A stretch of DNA of 64,000 bases from JAPOXR01 sp965116115 (GTDB lineage: Bacteria; Pseudomonadota; Alphaproteobacteria; Rhodobacterales; Rhodobacteraceae): positions 1,116,001 to 1,180,000 of the forward strand of contig OZ220486.1 of NCBI GenBank assembly GCA_965116115.1, read 5' to 3'. Positions within the stretch are counted from its first letter, which is position 1. Every line of letters begins with the position of its first letter. The notes beneath the pieces were generated by a model, which was given only the letters and a program-made list of their open reading frames with translations, was not told where the DNA came from and ran no database searches. Shown piece after piece: positions 46,296 through 56,339 of the stretch. Both the position numbers and the translations under genes were made by a program.

Positions 46296-47717
46296 TTACG
46301 TGGCCGCGGGGCCGTCAAGGCCAGACGCCAGTTCCCTGACGATGTCATAGACTTGCATCACATCATCCTCCGTGCATTCAAAAGTCCCTGCGGTCATTCT
46401 GATGACCGGCCGGCCGTTGAATTCGGATGGCGTGAGATAGATGCGGCCGTCATCATTGATTCGCTGCAGAAGTTCCGAAGTGAGTGAATCCGCGCCGCCG
46501 CCCGCCGGCGCGTAGCGGAATGTGAACAAGGCAAGCGGGCTGGAGGTGACGATTTCAAAATCAGGGTCGGCGGCGAGCCGCGATTCGAGTTTCCTGACCC
46601 AGCGGACATGGCTTCGGATCATATTTCTCAGCCCCTGCAGCCCGTAAGCGCGGAACACGAACCACAATTTCAAAGCGCGGAACCTGCGGCCCAGCGGGAT
46701 GGTCAGTTCATTGAAATCCGTGAACCCGCTGAAGCGGTGCGTTTTCAGATATTCCGGCCTCAGACCGACAGTGGCCGACTGAAGGGCCGGATCGGCAAGA
46801 AACTGAAGCGAGCAGTCCATCTGGGCTCCTGTCCATTTGTTGGGGTTGATGACAATCGAGTCAGCCTCTTCCACGCCGTCCCAGAGACGCCTGAATTCCG
46901 GGCAGATCATCGCTCCGCCGGCCCATGCGGCGTCGACATGGCAGTAAAGGCCGAATTTCTTGGCGGCTGATATCGTTTCAGCGATCCGGTCGCAGGCTCC
47001 GTTGGCCGTTCCGCCGACGCAGAGCACAACGCCCGCCGGCAGCATGCCGGCGTCCATGTCGCGCTGAATGGCTTCCCGCAGCGCTTCCGGCCGCATGGCG
47101 AGGCTTTCGTCCGTTTCCACTTTGACCAGATTGGCCTGGCCGATGCCCGACAGCCTGGCCGCCTTATCAATTGAAGAGTGGTTTTCAGGCGAGCCGTATA
47201 TTCTGATGACAGGTCTGCCGGAGAGGCCGTCGGTCAGGCCTTGCCAGGCGAGAGCCTTTTCGCGCATTGTCAGAATGGCGCAGAAGGTCGCGGTGGTCGC
47301 GCTGTCTTGTATCAGACCCGAGAAACGGCCGGACAATCCGACCGCATTCCGGAACCACTCGACCATCCGCTGCTCAAGTTCGGTCGCGGCCGGCGAGGTC
47401 TGCCAGAGCATGCAGTTGCAGGCCATCGTACTGATAATCTGTTCGGCGAGAACTGAGGCAGGCGCCGCGTTAGCAGGAAAATACGCGAAAAACCGTGGAT
47501 GCTGCCAATGGGTCATGGCTTCGGGGACCAGTGATTCAAAGTCCGCGAACACCTGTTCCATCGTCTCCGGTTTTTCCGGGGCCGTGTCCGGGATTTTCCG
47601 CAGAAACTCGCCGGGCCGGGTCTGCGGCCTGACGGGGCGGTCGCGAAGGGATTCGTAGTAGCGGCCCGCCCAGACGCCGGTTTTGGATGCCCATTCGGGG
47701 AGATCGGAGTAACGCAT
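46296..47717 (-). CDS. Pyridoxal-phosphate-dependent decarboxylase, group II (aromatic amino acid type)
   Basis: 473 residues. Start MRYSDLPEWASKTGVWAGRY; HWQHPRFFAYFPANAAPASV is the substrate-side signature of aromatic-L-amino-acid decarboxylases; the PLP lysine lies in SIVINPNKWTGAQMDCS; HVDAAWAGGAMICPE holds the PLP-N1 aspartate. The family decarboxylates DOPA, tryptophan, tyrosine or related acids to amines. A tandem aminotransferase gene lies 118 bases upstream on the same strand. Substrate not determinable. Confidence 0.92.
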   Translation of the reverse strand: MRYSDLPEWASKTGVWAGRYYESLRDRPVRPQTRPGEFLRKIPDTAPEKPETMEQVFADFESLVPEAMTHWQHPRFFAYFPANAAPASVLAEQIISTMACNCMLWQTSPAATELEQRMVEWFRNAVGLSGRFSGLIQDSATTATFCAILTMREKALAWQGLTDGLSGRPVIRIYGSPENHSSIDKAARLSGIGQANLVKVETDESLAMRPEALREAIQRDMDAGMLPAGVVLCVGGTANGACDRIAETISAAKKFGLYCHVDAAWAGGAMICPEFRRLWDGVEEADSIVINPNKWTGAQMDCSLQFLADPALQSATVGLRPEYLKTHRFSGFTDFNELTIPLGRRFRALKLWFVFRAYGLQGLRNMIRSHVRWVRKLESRLAADPDFEIVTSSPLALFTFRYAPAGGGADSLTSELLQRINDDGRIYLTPSEFNGRPVIRMTAGTFECTEDDVMQVYDIVRELASGLDGPAAT

Positions 47718-47835
47718 TTCAGTTTCCTGTATTCAGATTCCGGGGCCGCCGCCGGTTTGAAAGGTCAACCACGAAAGGGAGTTCGGCTGGAAGCGGTCCG
47801 GGACGGAAATCCATCGCGTAGACAGCCGGGCGCTC

Positions 47836-49008
47836 TCAGCCGGCGAGCGATTCCACAAGCGCCGCCAGCCGGTCAAGCGCATCGGCTAGCATGTCCGAGT
47901 CCGCTGTCATCGCGGCCCGGATATGACCTGAGGCGGACCGGCCGAAACTTTCTCCGGGCATGACCGCGATCTTTTCACGGTCCAGCAGCAGATTCGCGAA
48001 TTCATCTCCCGACATTCCGGTCGAGCGGATGTCCAGCATGAGATACATGGCTCCGCCGGGCGGAGAGACGCCGACCGCGTTCCTGCCCGTGAGAACCTGA
48101 AGCGCCGCTTCCCTCCGTTCCCGGAACGGAGCGGCGATCCGCTGTTCCAACTCTTCGCCGCGGCGAAGCGCGTAAAGCGCGGCATCCTGAACAAATTCCG
48201 GCACGCCGAACGTCATGACAGTGATCAACTCGCCGATGGCCTCGACGACATCTTCCGGCCCGGCCAGCCAGCCGACCCTGAAGCCGGTCATCGCGAATGC
48301 TTTCGACATGGATCCGATAACCAGCGTCCTCTCGCGCATGCAGGGGAGCGAACGGATCGAGACATGGCCGCCCTCCCAGACCTGGGTGTCGTAAACTTCG
48401 TCAGAGATAGCCCAGAGCCCGTGCCGTTTCGCCGCCTCGGAAATCATCTCGAGATTTTCCGGCGGATACACGGCTCCCGTCGGATTGTTGGGCGAGTTGA
48501 AAAGGATGCTGCGCGCGCCTGGCGCGAGGCGTTCCAGATTTCGGGGATCGGGCTGGAATCCGAGTTCAGGCCGCATCGGCAAAGCGGTCGGCTGTCCTCC
48601 GGCGGCGCGGATCGTGTTCGGGTATGTCGGATAATGGGGTTCTCCGTAAAGCGCCCTGTCTCCATGGTTCAATACGGCCAGATGGGCGGTCAGCAGCGCC
48701 CCTTGGCCGCCGCTGGTTATGGCCACATTCCGGCTGGTCGTGGCGACTCCGGTCCGTTCTTCGATTCGCGCCGCGACGGCTTCACGCAGCCGTTCGGCGC
48801 CGGAAACGGCCGTGTAGCCGGTCCTGCCGCCGGACGCGCTTCGGCGCATCGCTTCGATGATGTCCGGCGCCGTCTTGATATCATGGTCGCCGATCGTCAG
48901 GTCAGTGACCCGTTCGCCGGCCGCGATCATTTCCCGTGCGCGGAAAAAGGGAATCCAGGCTCCGCCGTCGTTGCTCCGCATTGACTGGATTCGTTCCGCA
49001 ATCCGCAT
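47836..49008 (-). CDS. Class I/II aminotransferase
   Basis: 390 residues, fold-type I. PLP lysine in VIGSMSKAFAMTGFRVGW; substrate/cofactor segments TSGGQGALLTAHLAVLN, FNSPNNPTGAVYPPE, AISDEVYDTQVW. Aspartate/alanine aminotransferase-like, but the donor-acceptor pair cannot be told. Divergent from cysS. Confidence 0.92.
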   Translation of the reverse strand: MRIAERIQSMRSNDGGAWIPFFRAREMIAAGERVTDLTIGDHDIKTAPDIIEAMRRSASGGRTGYTAVSGAERLREAVAARIEERTGVATTSRNVAITSGGQGALLTAHLAVLNHGDRALYGEPHYPTYPNTIRAAGGQPTALPMRPELGFQPDPRNLERLAPGARSILFNSPNNPTGAVYPPENLEMISEAAKRHGLWAISDEVYDTQVWEGGHVSIRSLPCMRERTLVIGSMSKAFAMTGFRVGWLAGPEDVVEAIGELITVMTFGVPEFVQDAALYALRRGEELEQRIAAPFRERREAALQVLTGRNAVGVSPPGGAMYLMLDIRSTGMSGDEFANLLLDREKIAVMPGESFGRSASGHIRAAMTADSDMLADALDRLAALVESLAG

Positions 49009-49208
49009 TCTTCGGGCCCGTTCGTGAAATCGCCGCCTTTACGGGGAGTCGCAGTTGCCAACCGGCGGAGTTTGGTTCATAATGCCGTCATGAAAACGGC
49101 ACAATGCGCTATTTCCATTTGCATTATCGGCTGACAGTTTCAGCCGGACCGTTCATATTTTTCCAATCTGAAACAGACGGAACCGGCTGAGGCGGGGAGA
49201 CGGGGGTT

Positions 49209-50615
49209 ATGAATCTGCGATTCCACAACACGCGCACGCGGTCGAAAGAGGTTTTCACGCCGATCGATCCCGGAAATGTCCGTCTGTATGCGTGCGGTCC
49301 CACGGTCTATGACCGTGCGCACATCGGGAACGCACGGCCGGCGGTCGTCTTTGACGTGCTTTTCCGGCTCCTTCGGCACCGTTACGGCGCGGAATGCGTC
49401 ACATACGTGCGCAACATCACCGACATTGATGACAAGATCAACGCCCGCGCGGCTTCAGTCAAAGCCGGCGGCGATGACCGGCCGCTGCTGGAAGTGATTC
49501 GCCGAATCACTGACCAGACGGTTTCCTGGTACCATGAGGATATGGATTCACTCGGCGTTCTGCGGCCCAGCCATGAGCCCCGGGCCACGGAATTCATCCC
49601 GGAGATGATTTCCATGATCCGTGTTCTGATCGGCAAAGGCCATGCCTATGAAGCGGAAGGCCATGTCCTGTTCAGCGCCGAAAGTTACGCCGGTTACGGC
49701 AGCCTGGCGCGCCGGCCGCTGGATGACATGCTCGCCGGTGCGCGTGTGGAGCACGCGCCCTACAAGCGCAATGCGATGGATTTTGTGCTCTGGAAACCTT
49801 CCTCGGCGGAATTGCCCGGATGGGATTCGCCGTGGGGGCGGGGCAGGCCGGGCTGGCACATCGAATGCTCGGCGATGAGCCTGGATCTTCTCGGGAAAAG
49901 CTTTGATATTCATGCCGGAGGCATCGACCTCGCGTTTCCGCATCACGAGAACGAAGCGGCTCAGAGCCTGTGCGCCAATCCCGGCAGCGAGTTCGCAAGA
50001 GTCTGGATGCACAACGGATTTCTCCAGGTCGAAGGTGAAAAGATGGCCAAGAGCCTCGGCAATTTCATCACCGTCAAGGATTTGCGGGACCAGGGAATTG
50101 ACGGCTCAGTCATTCGGCTGGCGCTGCTTTCGACCCGATACCGGCAGCCGATGGACTGGACCGAAAGGAAAACCGGCGAAGCGCGCAATGTGCTTCGGCG
50201 GTGGAGAAACCTGTCATCCGGCGCTGAAGCGGCGTCTGAGCCGAGAGAATCGGTCGTCGCGGCTCTCGCCGATGATCTCAACACGCCGAAGGCGATCAGC
50301 GAACTGCACGCAGCCGCCGGCGCCGGTGACGCGGCGGGACTGAAGTCATCAGCGGAGTTTCTAGGAATTTCCATGGATGCGCCGGCGCCGCGCGGCGCGG
50401 ACGCTGTCAGCGAGGTTGTTGAAGGCATGCTCGAAGAGAGGTCGGAGGCGCGCCGGCGCAAAGATTTCAAAGCTGCCGACTACATCCGCGACCGGCTCGC
50501 CGAGGCGGGGGTTGAGATCAGCGATGGGCCGGCCGGCACGAAGTGGAGAACGGCCGAAAGCTTCGATCCTGACAGTTTGTTGAAATCGGCCGTCGGGCCG
50601 CGGACGAACGGATGA
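49209..50615 (+). CDS. cysS: Cysteinyl-tRNA synthetase
   Basis: 468 residues, usual length. Class I signatures: YACGPTVYDRAHIGNARP (with the first zinc cysteine and HIGN) and KMAKSLGNF (KMSKS loop). Further zinc ligands occur in HIECSAM and FPHHENE. GGGGG precedes the ATG. It charges tRNA-Cys with cysteine and is essential. cimA begins 4 bases after its stop. Confidence 0.97.
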   Translation: MNLRFHNTRTRSKEVFTPIDPGNVRLYACGPTVYDRAHIGNARPAVVFDVLFRLLRHRYGAECVTYVRNITDIDDKINARAASVKAGGDDRPLLEVIRRITDQTVSWYHEDMDSLGVLRPSHEPRATEFIPEMISMIRVLIGKGHAYEAEGHVLFSAESYAGYGSLARRPLDDMLAGARVEHAPYKRNAMDFVLWKPSSAELPGWDSPWGRGRPGWHIECSAMSLDLLGKSFDIHAGGIDLAFPHHENEAAQSLCANPGSEFARVWMHNGFLQVEGEKMAKSLGNFITVKDLRDQGIDGSVIRLALLSTRYRQPMDWTERKTGEARNVLRRWRNLSSGAEAASEPRESVVAALADDLNTPKAISELHAAAGAGDAAGLKSSAEFLGISMDAPAPRGADAVSEVVEGMLEERSEARRRKDFKAADYIRDRLAEAGVEISDGPAGTKWRTAESFDPDSLLKSAVGPRTNG

Positions 50616-50619
50616 TCAA

Positions 50620-52242
50620 ATGGAAAAAGAAAGACTGTCCATCTACGACACCACCCTGCGCGACGGGCAGCAGACCCACGGGGTGCAGTTTTCCCTGAAG
50701 GACAAGCGCGCTGTCACCGAGGCGCTGGACGTGCTGGGAATCGACTATATCGAAGCGGGCTGGCCGGGGGCGAATCCAACTGACAGCGCGTATTTCGACA
50801 ATATGCCGGAGGTCGGACGCGCGAAAATCGCCGCCTTCGGGATGACCAAGCGGGCGGGGCGCTCCGCTGCCAACGACGAATTGCTCGCCCAGCTGGTCAA
50901 TTCCGGTTCGCCGTCCGTCTGCATTGTCGGAAAAACGCATGACTTCCATGTTGAAACGGCCCTCGGCATTCCTCTGGAAGCGAATGTGGAAAATATCGCT
51001 CAGTCGATTTCCCATCTGGTCCGGAAGGGCCGCGAGGCCATATTCGATGCCGAGCATTTTTTTGACGGCTACAAGGAAAATCCGGAATATGCGCTGCGCT
51101 GCCTCCGCGCGGCTTTTGAAAACGGCGCCGGCTGGATCGTGCTCTGCGACACGAACGGCGGGACGCTGCCGGATGAAATCGGCCGGATCACGACCGAGGT
51201 GATCGCGGCGGGCATTCCGGGACAGAGACTGGGAATTCACACCCATGACGACACGGGAACAGCCGTTGCCGGCGCGTTCGCCGCGGTTGATGCCGGCGCC
51301 CGGCAGATCCAGGGCACGCTGAACGGGCTCGGCGAGCGCTGCGGCAACGCTGATCTGGTCTCTATTCTGCCGACCCTGATGCTGAAAGAGCCTTACGCTT
51401 CCCGGTTCCGCACCGGCGTGAGCGAAACGGGGCTGAAATCGCTGACGCGGGTTTCCCGGATTCTGGACGATATTCTGAACCGCGTGCCGGAGAAATCGGC
51501 GCCTTATGTCGGCGCGTCCGCGTTTGTTCACAAGGCCGGGCTGCACGCCTCGGCCGTGGTGCGGAATCCCGCGACTTATGAACATGTCGACCCGCAGACC
51601 GTGGGAAATCAGCGGTTCATTCCGATGTCCAACCAAGCCGGGCGGTCGAATCTGGTGGCCCGGCTAGACGCCGCGGGAATCGCCATTGATCCCCGCGATC
51701 CGCGAATCGGTGACATCATGCGGGAAGTGAAAGACCGGGAAAACGCCGGTTACAGCTACGATGTGGCGCAGGCGTCATTCGAGTTGCTCGCCCGGAGGAT
51801 GCTGGGGTCGCTTCCGGAATTCTTCACCGTCGAACAGTTCGCCGTGACCGTCAGACATTCGGAAGAACGCGGCAGGATGCGGACGTCGTCGCAGGCTGAA
51901 GTCACTCTGCGGGTGGCAGGCGAACTGCGGCGGTCAGTCGGAAACTCCGGCGATCGCGGCGGAGAAGACCACGGCCCGGTTCATGCGCTCGCGGACGCCG
52001 TAAACAGCGATCTCGGCCGATATCAGCCCTATATCGACGACCTGCGGCTGGTCGATTTCAAAGTGAGGATCACAAGCGGCGGGACCCAGGCGGTCACCCG
52101 GGTCGTCATCGACAGCGAGGACAGGCTCGGCCGTCGGTGGTCGACCACGGGCGTGTCGGCCAATATCATCGACGCCTCGTTTGAGGCGCTGACGGACGCC
52201 ATACGGTGGAAACTTGTCAGGGATCAGGCTCCGGCGCCGTGA
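50620..52242 (+). CDS. cimA: (R)-citramalate synthase
   Basis: 540 residues. Condenses pyruvate with acetyl-CoA to citramalate, opening the threonine-independent route to isoleucine. N-terminal HMGL-type TIM barrel: YDTTLRDGQQTHGVQFSLKD, LGIHTHDDTGTAVAG, GTLNGLGERCGNAD; then the LeuA-type regulatory domain. Its length and the VHKAGLHASAV motif separate it from homocitrate or isopropylmalate synthase. It follows cysS by 4 bases; its stop overlaps the next GTG. Confidence 0.93.
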   Translation: MEKERLSIYDTTLRDGQQTHGVQFSLKDKRAVTEALDVLGIDYIEAGWPGANPTDSAYFDNMPEVGRAKIAAFGMTKRAGRSAANDELLAQLVNSGSPSVCIVGKTHDFHVETALGIPLEANVENIAQSISHLVRKGREAIFDAEHFFDGYKENPEYALRCLRAAFENGAGWIVLCDTNGGTLPDEIGRITTEVIAAGIPGQRLGIHTHDDTGTAVAGAFAAVDAGARQIQGTLNGLGERCGNADLVSILPTLMLKEPYASRFRTGVSETGLKSLTRVSRILDDILNRVPEKSAPYVGASAFVHKAGLHASAVVRNPATYEHVDPQTVGNQRFIPMSNQAGRSNLVARLDAAGIAIDPRDPRIGDIMREVKDRENAGYSYDVAQASFELLARRMLGSLPEFFTVEQFAVTVRHSEERGRMRTSSQAEVTLRVAGELRRSVGNSGDRGGEDHGPVHALADAVNSDLGRYQPYIDDLRLVDFKVRITSGGTQAVTRVVIDSEDRLGRRWSTTGVSANIIDASFEALTDAIRWKLVRDQAPAP

Positions 52243-53009
52243 CATCCGAGTCCACGGCCGCGCTTGTCCGGAAGGGCGATCCGGACCGCTTCGCGGCTGC
52301 GCGGGCCGCCGGACCTGAACAGCGGCGGATGCTGCTTGCGCTGTATGCGTTCAACCTTGAAATCTCCCGCGTGCCTTGGAGGGCGCGGGAACCCGGCGCC
52401 GCCGCGGTCCGCTTTCAGTGGTGGCGCGACGCCGTTGACGGGATCATGTCAGGGGAGCCGCCGCCGCACCCGGTCGCCGAAGAACTGGCCGCCGTGATCC
52501 GCCGGCGCGGTTTGCCGCCGGAGCCGTTCCGCCGTCTGGTTCTGGCCCGGCACAAAGAATTCACGGGGGAATTCAGCGCCGGTCGGGACGGTTACGCGGA
52601 ATTCATCGATTCGACAGCCGGGGAGGTCATGTGGCTCGCGGCCCGGATTCTCGGGGCGCCTGGATCTTCGGAACGGACAGTGCGCGATTTCGCCTGGGGT
52701 TCTGGAACAGCAGCGTATTTGCGGGCGGTCGCGGAACTCAGGGCCGGAGGGCGGCAGTGTTTTCTGGAGTCCGAATGTGACCGGATATGGGCGGTCAGAG
52801 AAGCGTCTGGCCGTATCAGGGAAGCCCGGCGGCACCGGCGCGCGGTCCCCGGACAAGCGCTGCCGGCCCTTTTGGCGGGCTGGAGGGCGGACGCCGCTCT
52901 CAATAGAGCGCGGCGTGACATCGCATCTGTGACGGCCGGGGAGCTCAGTGAATCCGAGTTCGAGCGGAGGGGGCTGCTGCTGGTACGTGGCTTCACGGGA
53001 AAGTGGTAG
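52239..53009 (+). CDS. Phytoene/squalene synthase-family protein, NDUFAF6-like
   Basis: 256 residues from GTG 52239, overlapping the cimA stop (GTGA). The pattern LLALYAFNLEISRVPWRARE, AAVRFQWWRDAVDGI matches the small alphaproteobacterial/mitochondrial branch whose eukaryotic member NDUFAF6 helps complex I assembly. The paired DxxxD prenyl-diphosphate motifs of true synthases are not evident. Role here unproven. Confidence 0.8.
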   Translation: MTSESTAALVRKGDPDRFAAARAAGPEQRRMLLALYAFNLEISRVPWRAREPGAAAVRFQWWRDAVDGIMSGEPPPHPVAEELAAVIRRRGLPPEPFRRLVLARHKEFTGEFSAGRDGYAEFIDSTAGEVMWLAARILGAPGSSERTVRDFAWGSGTAAYLRAVAELRAGGRQCFLESECDRIWAVREASGRIREARRHRRAVPGQALPALLAGWRADAALNRARRDIASVTAGELSESEFERRGLLLVRGFTGKW

Positions 53010-53034
53010 CGAATGGCTCCGTGCCGGCGGTCTC

Positions 53035-54258
53035 TTACGCCGGCTTTCCTGAGGATCCTGATGAATTGAAGAACACAAGCCAAGCCAAGGAGGCTCCGGC
53101 AAGCGCCAGAAAGGGTGTCATGGCCCAGTTGACGGCAGTCCAGCCTTCCGCCGCGGTTCCTCCGGTGCAATTCATGATCGTTCCCGACGCCAGAGACGCG
53201 GCAGTGACGCAGCCGAAGACAAGCACGTCATTCAGCCCCTGGACTTTGCCGCGTTCGTCTGCCCGGTGGGTTTCGACAAGCATCGCCGTCGCGCCGATGA
53301 ATCCGAAATTCCAGCCCAGCCCCAGCAGGATCAGAGCGGTGAAAAAATCAGTGAGTTCGACGCCCGCCAAACCGGCCGTCCCCGCGGCTGCCAGCAGGAT
53401 AAGTCCAGCGGCCACGATCTTTTCCGAGCCGAAACGGGAAATCAGATGGCCGGTGAAAAACGAAGGCGCGAACATGGCGAAGACATGCGCCGACACGACG
53501 TCCGCCGCGCGGTCTGTGCTGTAACCGCATCCGACGACGGCCAGCGGAGTCGATGTCATCATCAGATTCATCAGCGCGTAAGAGACCATCGCGCAGATGA
53601 TAGCGACGGCGATCCTGGGTGTTCTCAAAAGTTCGCCGTAGCTGCGGACGGCGTCTCCCGCCGCCGGTTTTTTCGGAGGAGCGGGAATGTCCAGCAGCAG
53701 AAAGGTCAGTCCGCCGAACAGATTGACGGCCACGACCGCGAGATAGGTGCCGGCAAACGGAATGACCATCGCGTCCGCGGTCAGTTTGACCAGCTGCGGC
53801 CCCACGATAGCCGCGACGAGACCGCCGGCCATGACATAGGAAATGGCGCGGGGGCGGAAGGCATCCGCAGCCGTATCCGCCGCTGCGAATCTGAGAAAGC
53901 CGTGCGACGACATATAGATGCCCGTCAGATAGGATGCGGCGAGAAACAGGACGAAAGAATGGATCGTGAGAGCGTACGCTCCCGCGATTCCCCCGAGAAT
54001 TCCCCCGCACGAGCCGATCATGAAGCCGACGCGCCGGCCGTGCCGCTGCATGGTCCGGCTCATCCACTGGGCAGATGTCATGGAACCGAAAACCACGAAA
54101 GAAATCGGCAAGGTGGCCCAGCACGCATTCGGCGCCAGCGACTGGCCGGCAAGCCCCGCCACGGTGAAGATCATCGGCAGTTGGGCGCCTATGGTCATCT
54201 GCGCCAGAACCAGAACGGAAACGTTCCGGTGTTGCCGGGAAATCTTAACACTGAACAT
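53035..54258 (-). CDS. MFS transporter
   Basis: About 407 residues from ATG 54258 (a TTG further upstream adds 26 residues without improving the RBS). Twelve hydrophobic segments with the usual central loop (LDIPAPPKKPAAGDAVRSYG). Family pattern between helices 2 and 3 is QRHGRRVGFMIGSCGG. Substrate unknown; it reads like the YfiS/Bcr-type drug or metabolite exporters. Convergent with the phytoene-synthase-like gene. Confidence 0.85.
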   Translation of the reverse strand: MFSVKISRQHRNVSVLVLAQMTIGAQLPMIFTVAGLAGQSLAPNACWATLPISFVVFGSMTSAQWMSRTMQRHGRRVGFMIGSCGGILGGIAGAYALTIHSFVLFLAASYLTGIYMSSHGFLRFAAADTAADAFRPRAISYVMAGGLVAAIVGPQLVKLTADAMVIPFAGTYLAVVAVNLFGGLTFLLLDIPAPPKKPAAGDAVRSYGELLRTPRIAVAIICAMVSYALMNLMMTSTPLAVVGCGYSTDRAADVVSAHVFAMFAPSFFTGHLISRFGSEKIVAAGLILLAAAGTAGLAGVELTDFFTALILLGLGWNFGFIGATAMLVETHRADERGKVQGLNDVLVFGCVTAASLASGTIMNCTGGTAAEGWTAVNWAMTPFLALAGASLAWLVFFNSSGSSGKPA

Positions 54259-54433
54259 TCCCGGTTCCGTAATGCCGGATAACGTGTTCGGCAAGCTGTA
54301 TCGGCTCTTTGCGGTTCGCGAGTTCGGCGGCGTCAAATCCCGGCGTTTTTGAGATTGCCGTCAGCCGTGATCTGCGCTAGCCGCCTGCGGCCGGGGATCT
54401 GTTTGTTGTATCGGCATTGTCGACGGAAAAGCG

Positions 54434-55054
54434 ATGATCATCAACTCGCGGGAAGATATTGAGCGGGGCATCCGGTTTCTGGGGACGGTTGAGCCGCGGT
54501 TCGCCCGTGCCGCCGAATTGACGGGTCCGCCTCCCCTCCGCCGCCGCGCGGAAGGCTTCACTTCGTTGCTTGACATGATTGTCAGCCAGCAGGTCTCGGC
54601 AGCGGCCGCCGATTCCATTTGGAACCGGCTGAAATCGGCGGGATACACGGACTGCGAAACGCTCTGCCGGTGCAGCGAGGAAGATCTCCGCGGCTGCGGC
54701 CTTTCCCGGCAGAAAATCCGCTACGCCAAGGCGCTTGCCGAAGCCGATCTCGACTATCCGGCACTCGGCCGGCTCAGTGACGCGGACTTGGTGACCCGCC
54801 TGACCCGGCTTCCCGGAATAGGCAGATGGACCGCGGAAATTTACGGCATGTTTTCCCTCGGCCGGCCGGATATGTTCCCGGCGGGCGATCTGGCGCTGCG
54901 CGAGAGCGCCAGAATTCTTCTGGGTCTGGATAAAAGGCCGCCGGAAAGCGAACTGAGGAGACTCGCGCTGTCATGGTCGCCGTGGCGGGCTGTCGCCGCC
55001 CGCCTGCTGTGGTCATATTACCGTGAGGCCAAAAAAAGGGAGGGAATCCGCTGA
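54434..55054 (+). CDS. DNA-3-methyladenine glycosylase II (AlkA type)
   Basis: 206 residues. HhH-GPD base-excision glycosylase: SLLDMIVSQQVSAAAADSIW, helix-hairpin-helix LPGIGRWTAEIYGMF, and catalytic Asp152 in MFPAGDLALRES. It removes alkylated purines. Lacks the extra N-terminal domain of E. coli AlkA, like many alphaproteobacterial versions. It converges on the deoxyinosine glycosylase gene with a 9-base gap. Confidence 0.92.
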   Translation: MIINSREDIERGIRFLGTVEPRFARAAELTGPPPLRRRAEGFTSLLDMIVSQQVSAAAADSIWNRLKSAGYTDCETLCRCSEEDLRGCGLSRQKIRYAKALAEADLDYPALGRLSDADLVTRLTRLPGIGRWTAEIYGMFSLGRPDMFPAGDLALRESARILLGLDKRPPESELRRLALSWSPWRAVAARLLWSYYREAKKREGIR

Positions 55055-55063
55055 CTGCCGCGG

Positions 55064-55579
55064 TCAAACGGCTGGCCCGGCTGAACTCCGCAATGCCTTT
55101 TCCCATTTTTTAAGTTTCTTTTTCTTCGAAAGTTTCGCGTACGATGGGCTCGTCGAAGGCAGATACACGCCGCATTCAATTCGAGGCCCTTCCGGCAGAA
55201 CACGGCTTCGATACACCTTTTCCGATTTACGCCCGTTGAAGAATACCGCCTTGATGGAGGGATGGTCCGACAGCAGGCCGGCTATGTCGTTCGGGATTTC
55301 CGACCCGGCTCTTATTTCAGAGTCGCCGCTTCCTTGTCTCTCGCAATGCTTGATGACGTCCCAAAGCGCGACACCGTTACGTTTTAGTTCTTGGATCCTA
55401 CGCAGATACGGAAGGTTCAGGTCGAATGCGAACACATTTGCCATTATGAACCAAAAGGCGTTTTCCGGGTGCGCGTAATACTGCCGCTTCCGCAAAGACT
55501 CGGTTCCGGGCATGCTTCCCAGTATCAACAGGCGAGGCCGAGTCGGCACTATCGGCGGCATGCTGCTCAACAACGGCAT
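55064..55579 (-). CDS. DNA-deoxyinosine glycosylase, uracil-DNA glycosylase superfamily
   Basis: 171 residues from ATG 55579, the expected length. Motifs: RLLILGSMPGTESL (active-site loop of the UDG fold), RQYYAHPENAFWFIM, RNGVALWDVIKHCERQGSGD, and C-terminal LPSTSPSYAK. The family removes hypoxanthine from deaminated adenine. The same frame stays open to 56017 (MIKPLTKTRLDLQIACAHWE...), giving a 317-residue protein; the extension has no homology I know and no good RBS, so the shorter start is chosen. Confidence 0.87.
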   Translation of the reverse strand: MPLLSSMPPIVPTRPRLLILGSMPGTESLRKRQYYAHPENAFWFIMANVFAFDLNLPYLRRIQELKRNGVALWDVIKHCERQGSGDSEIRAGSEIPNDIAGLLSDHPSIKAVFFNGRKSEKVYRSRVLPEGPRIECGVYLPSTSPSYAKLSKKKKLKKWEKALRSSAGPAV

Positions 55580-56120
55580 TTCGTTATGCCTCAGCTCACG
55601 ATTCACAAGGCATCCTTTCTCTGAACTGACCATCTCTGCCCCGCCTAATATCAAAGCTTCGACATTCGTCGTGATATCCCCGCTTCCAACCGTCTGGTCA
55701 TACCATTCCGTAGTCGCTGAGACCGCAGTTTTGTAGTGTTTTGTTTTTGGTTCAGTTTGCAAATCGTCTGCACGGTCTTTCAGTTGCGGCGACAAGAAAC
55801 GCACGGGGGAGGCATTTTCCAGTTCAACACGCTGAAACCATTGCAGGTGATTGTCGAGATATTCGGCGAAGACACTGCGGAGCAGCGCAGCAGCACATTC
55901 AAGCAGCTGCAGCCGCTGTAAACCGATTGGATGCGGAAGGTGTCCCGAAAGCGGAAATTCCCAATGAGCGCATGCGATTTGTAAATCAAGCCTTGTTTTT
56001 GTCAGCGGTTTAATCAATCAGGACATCCCCGCCTGAGCAGTTATTATTCCATTGCTGATTTAAAATCGTGCTTGTATATTGATAATGTCTGTTTGACGCT
56101 GGCCGGCGCATTGACGGCAA
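55580..56120. other. Spacer between the glycosylase gene and the ATPase cassettes
   Basis: Contains the possible N-terminal extension of the glycosylase (minus strand, 55580-56017), AT-richer than its surroundings. No other gene is supported. Confidence 0.4.
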
Positions 56121-56339
56121 AATCCTCTCCTGAACGGGCTTCGGGTTCCGCCTGCGCCGCCTTCCACCGGAAAAACAGGGCAAGCAGGTGTCGCTTGCTT
56201 TCATTCTCGCCCGCGGATAGCGTCGCCGCGGATCCGCCGCGCCCGTTCCGGGACACGGCAGAGGCGTCAGGCGACGATCCCGGGCGCGGCCGATCCGGCG
56301 GACGCTGCCGCGCTCCGGCAGCAGTTGATGGAGGGACCG
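56121..56339 (+). repeat. Conserved cassette leader, copy 1
   Basis: Untranslated block upstream of the first ATPase gene, shared with the leaders at 57940, 61699 and 63501. Its last 45 bases (GGCGGACGCTGCCGCGCTCC, then CAGTTGATGGAGGGACCG) are almost invariant and supply the GGAGGG ribosome-binding site. Confidence 0.8.
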
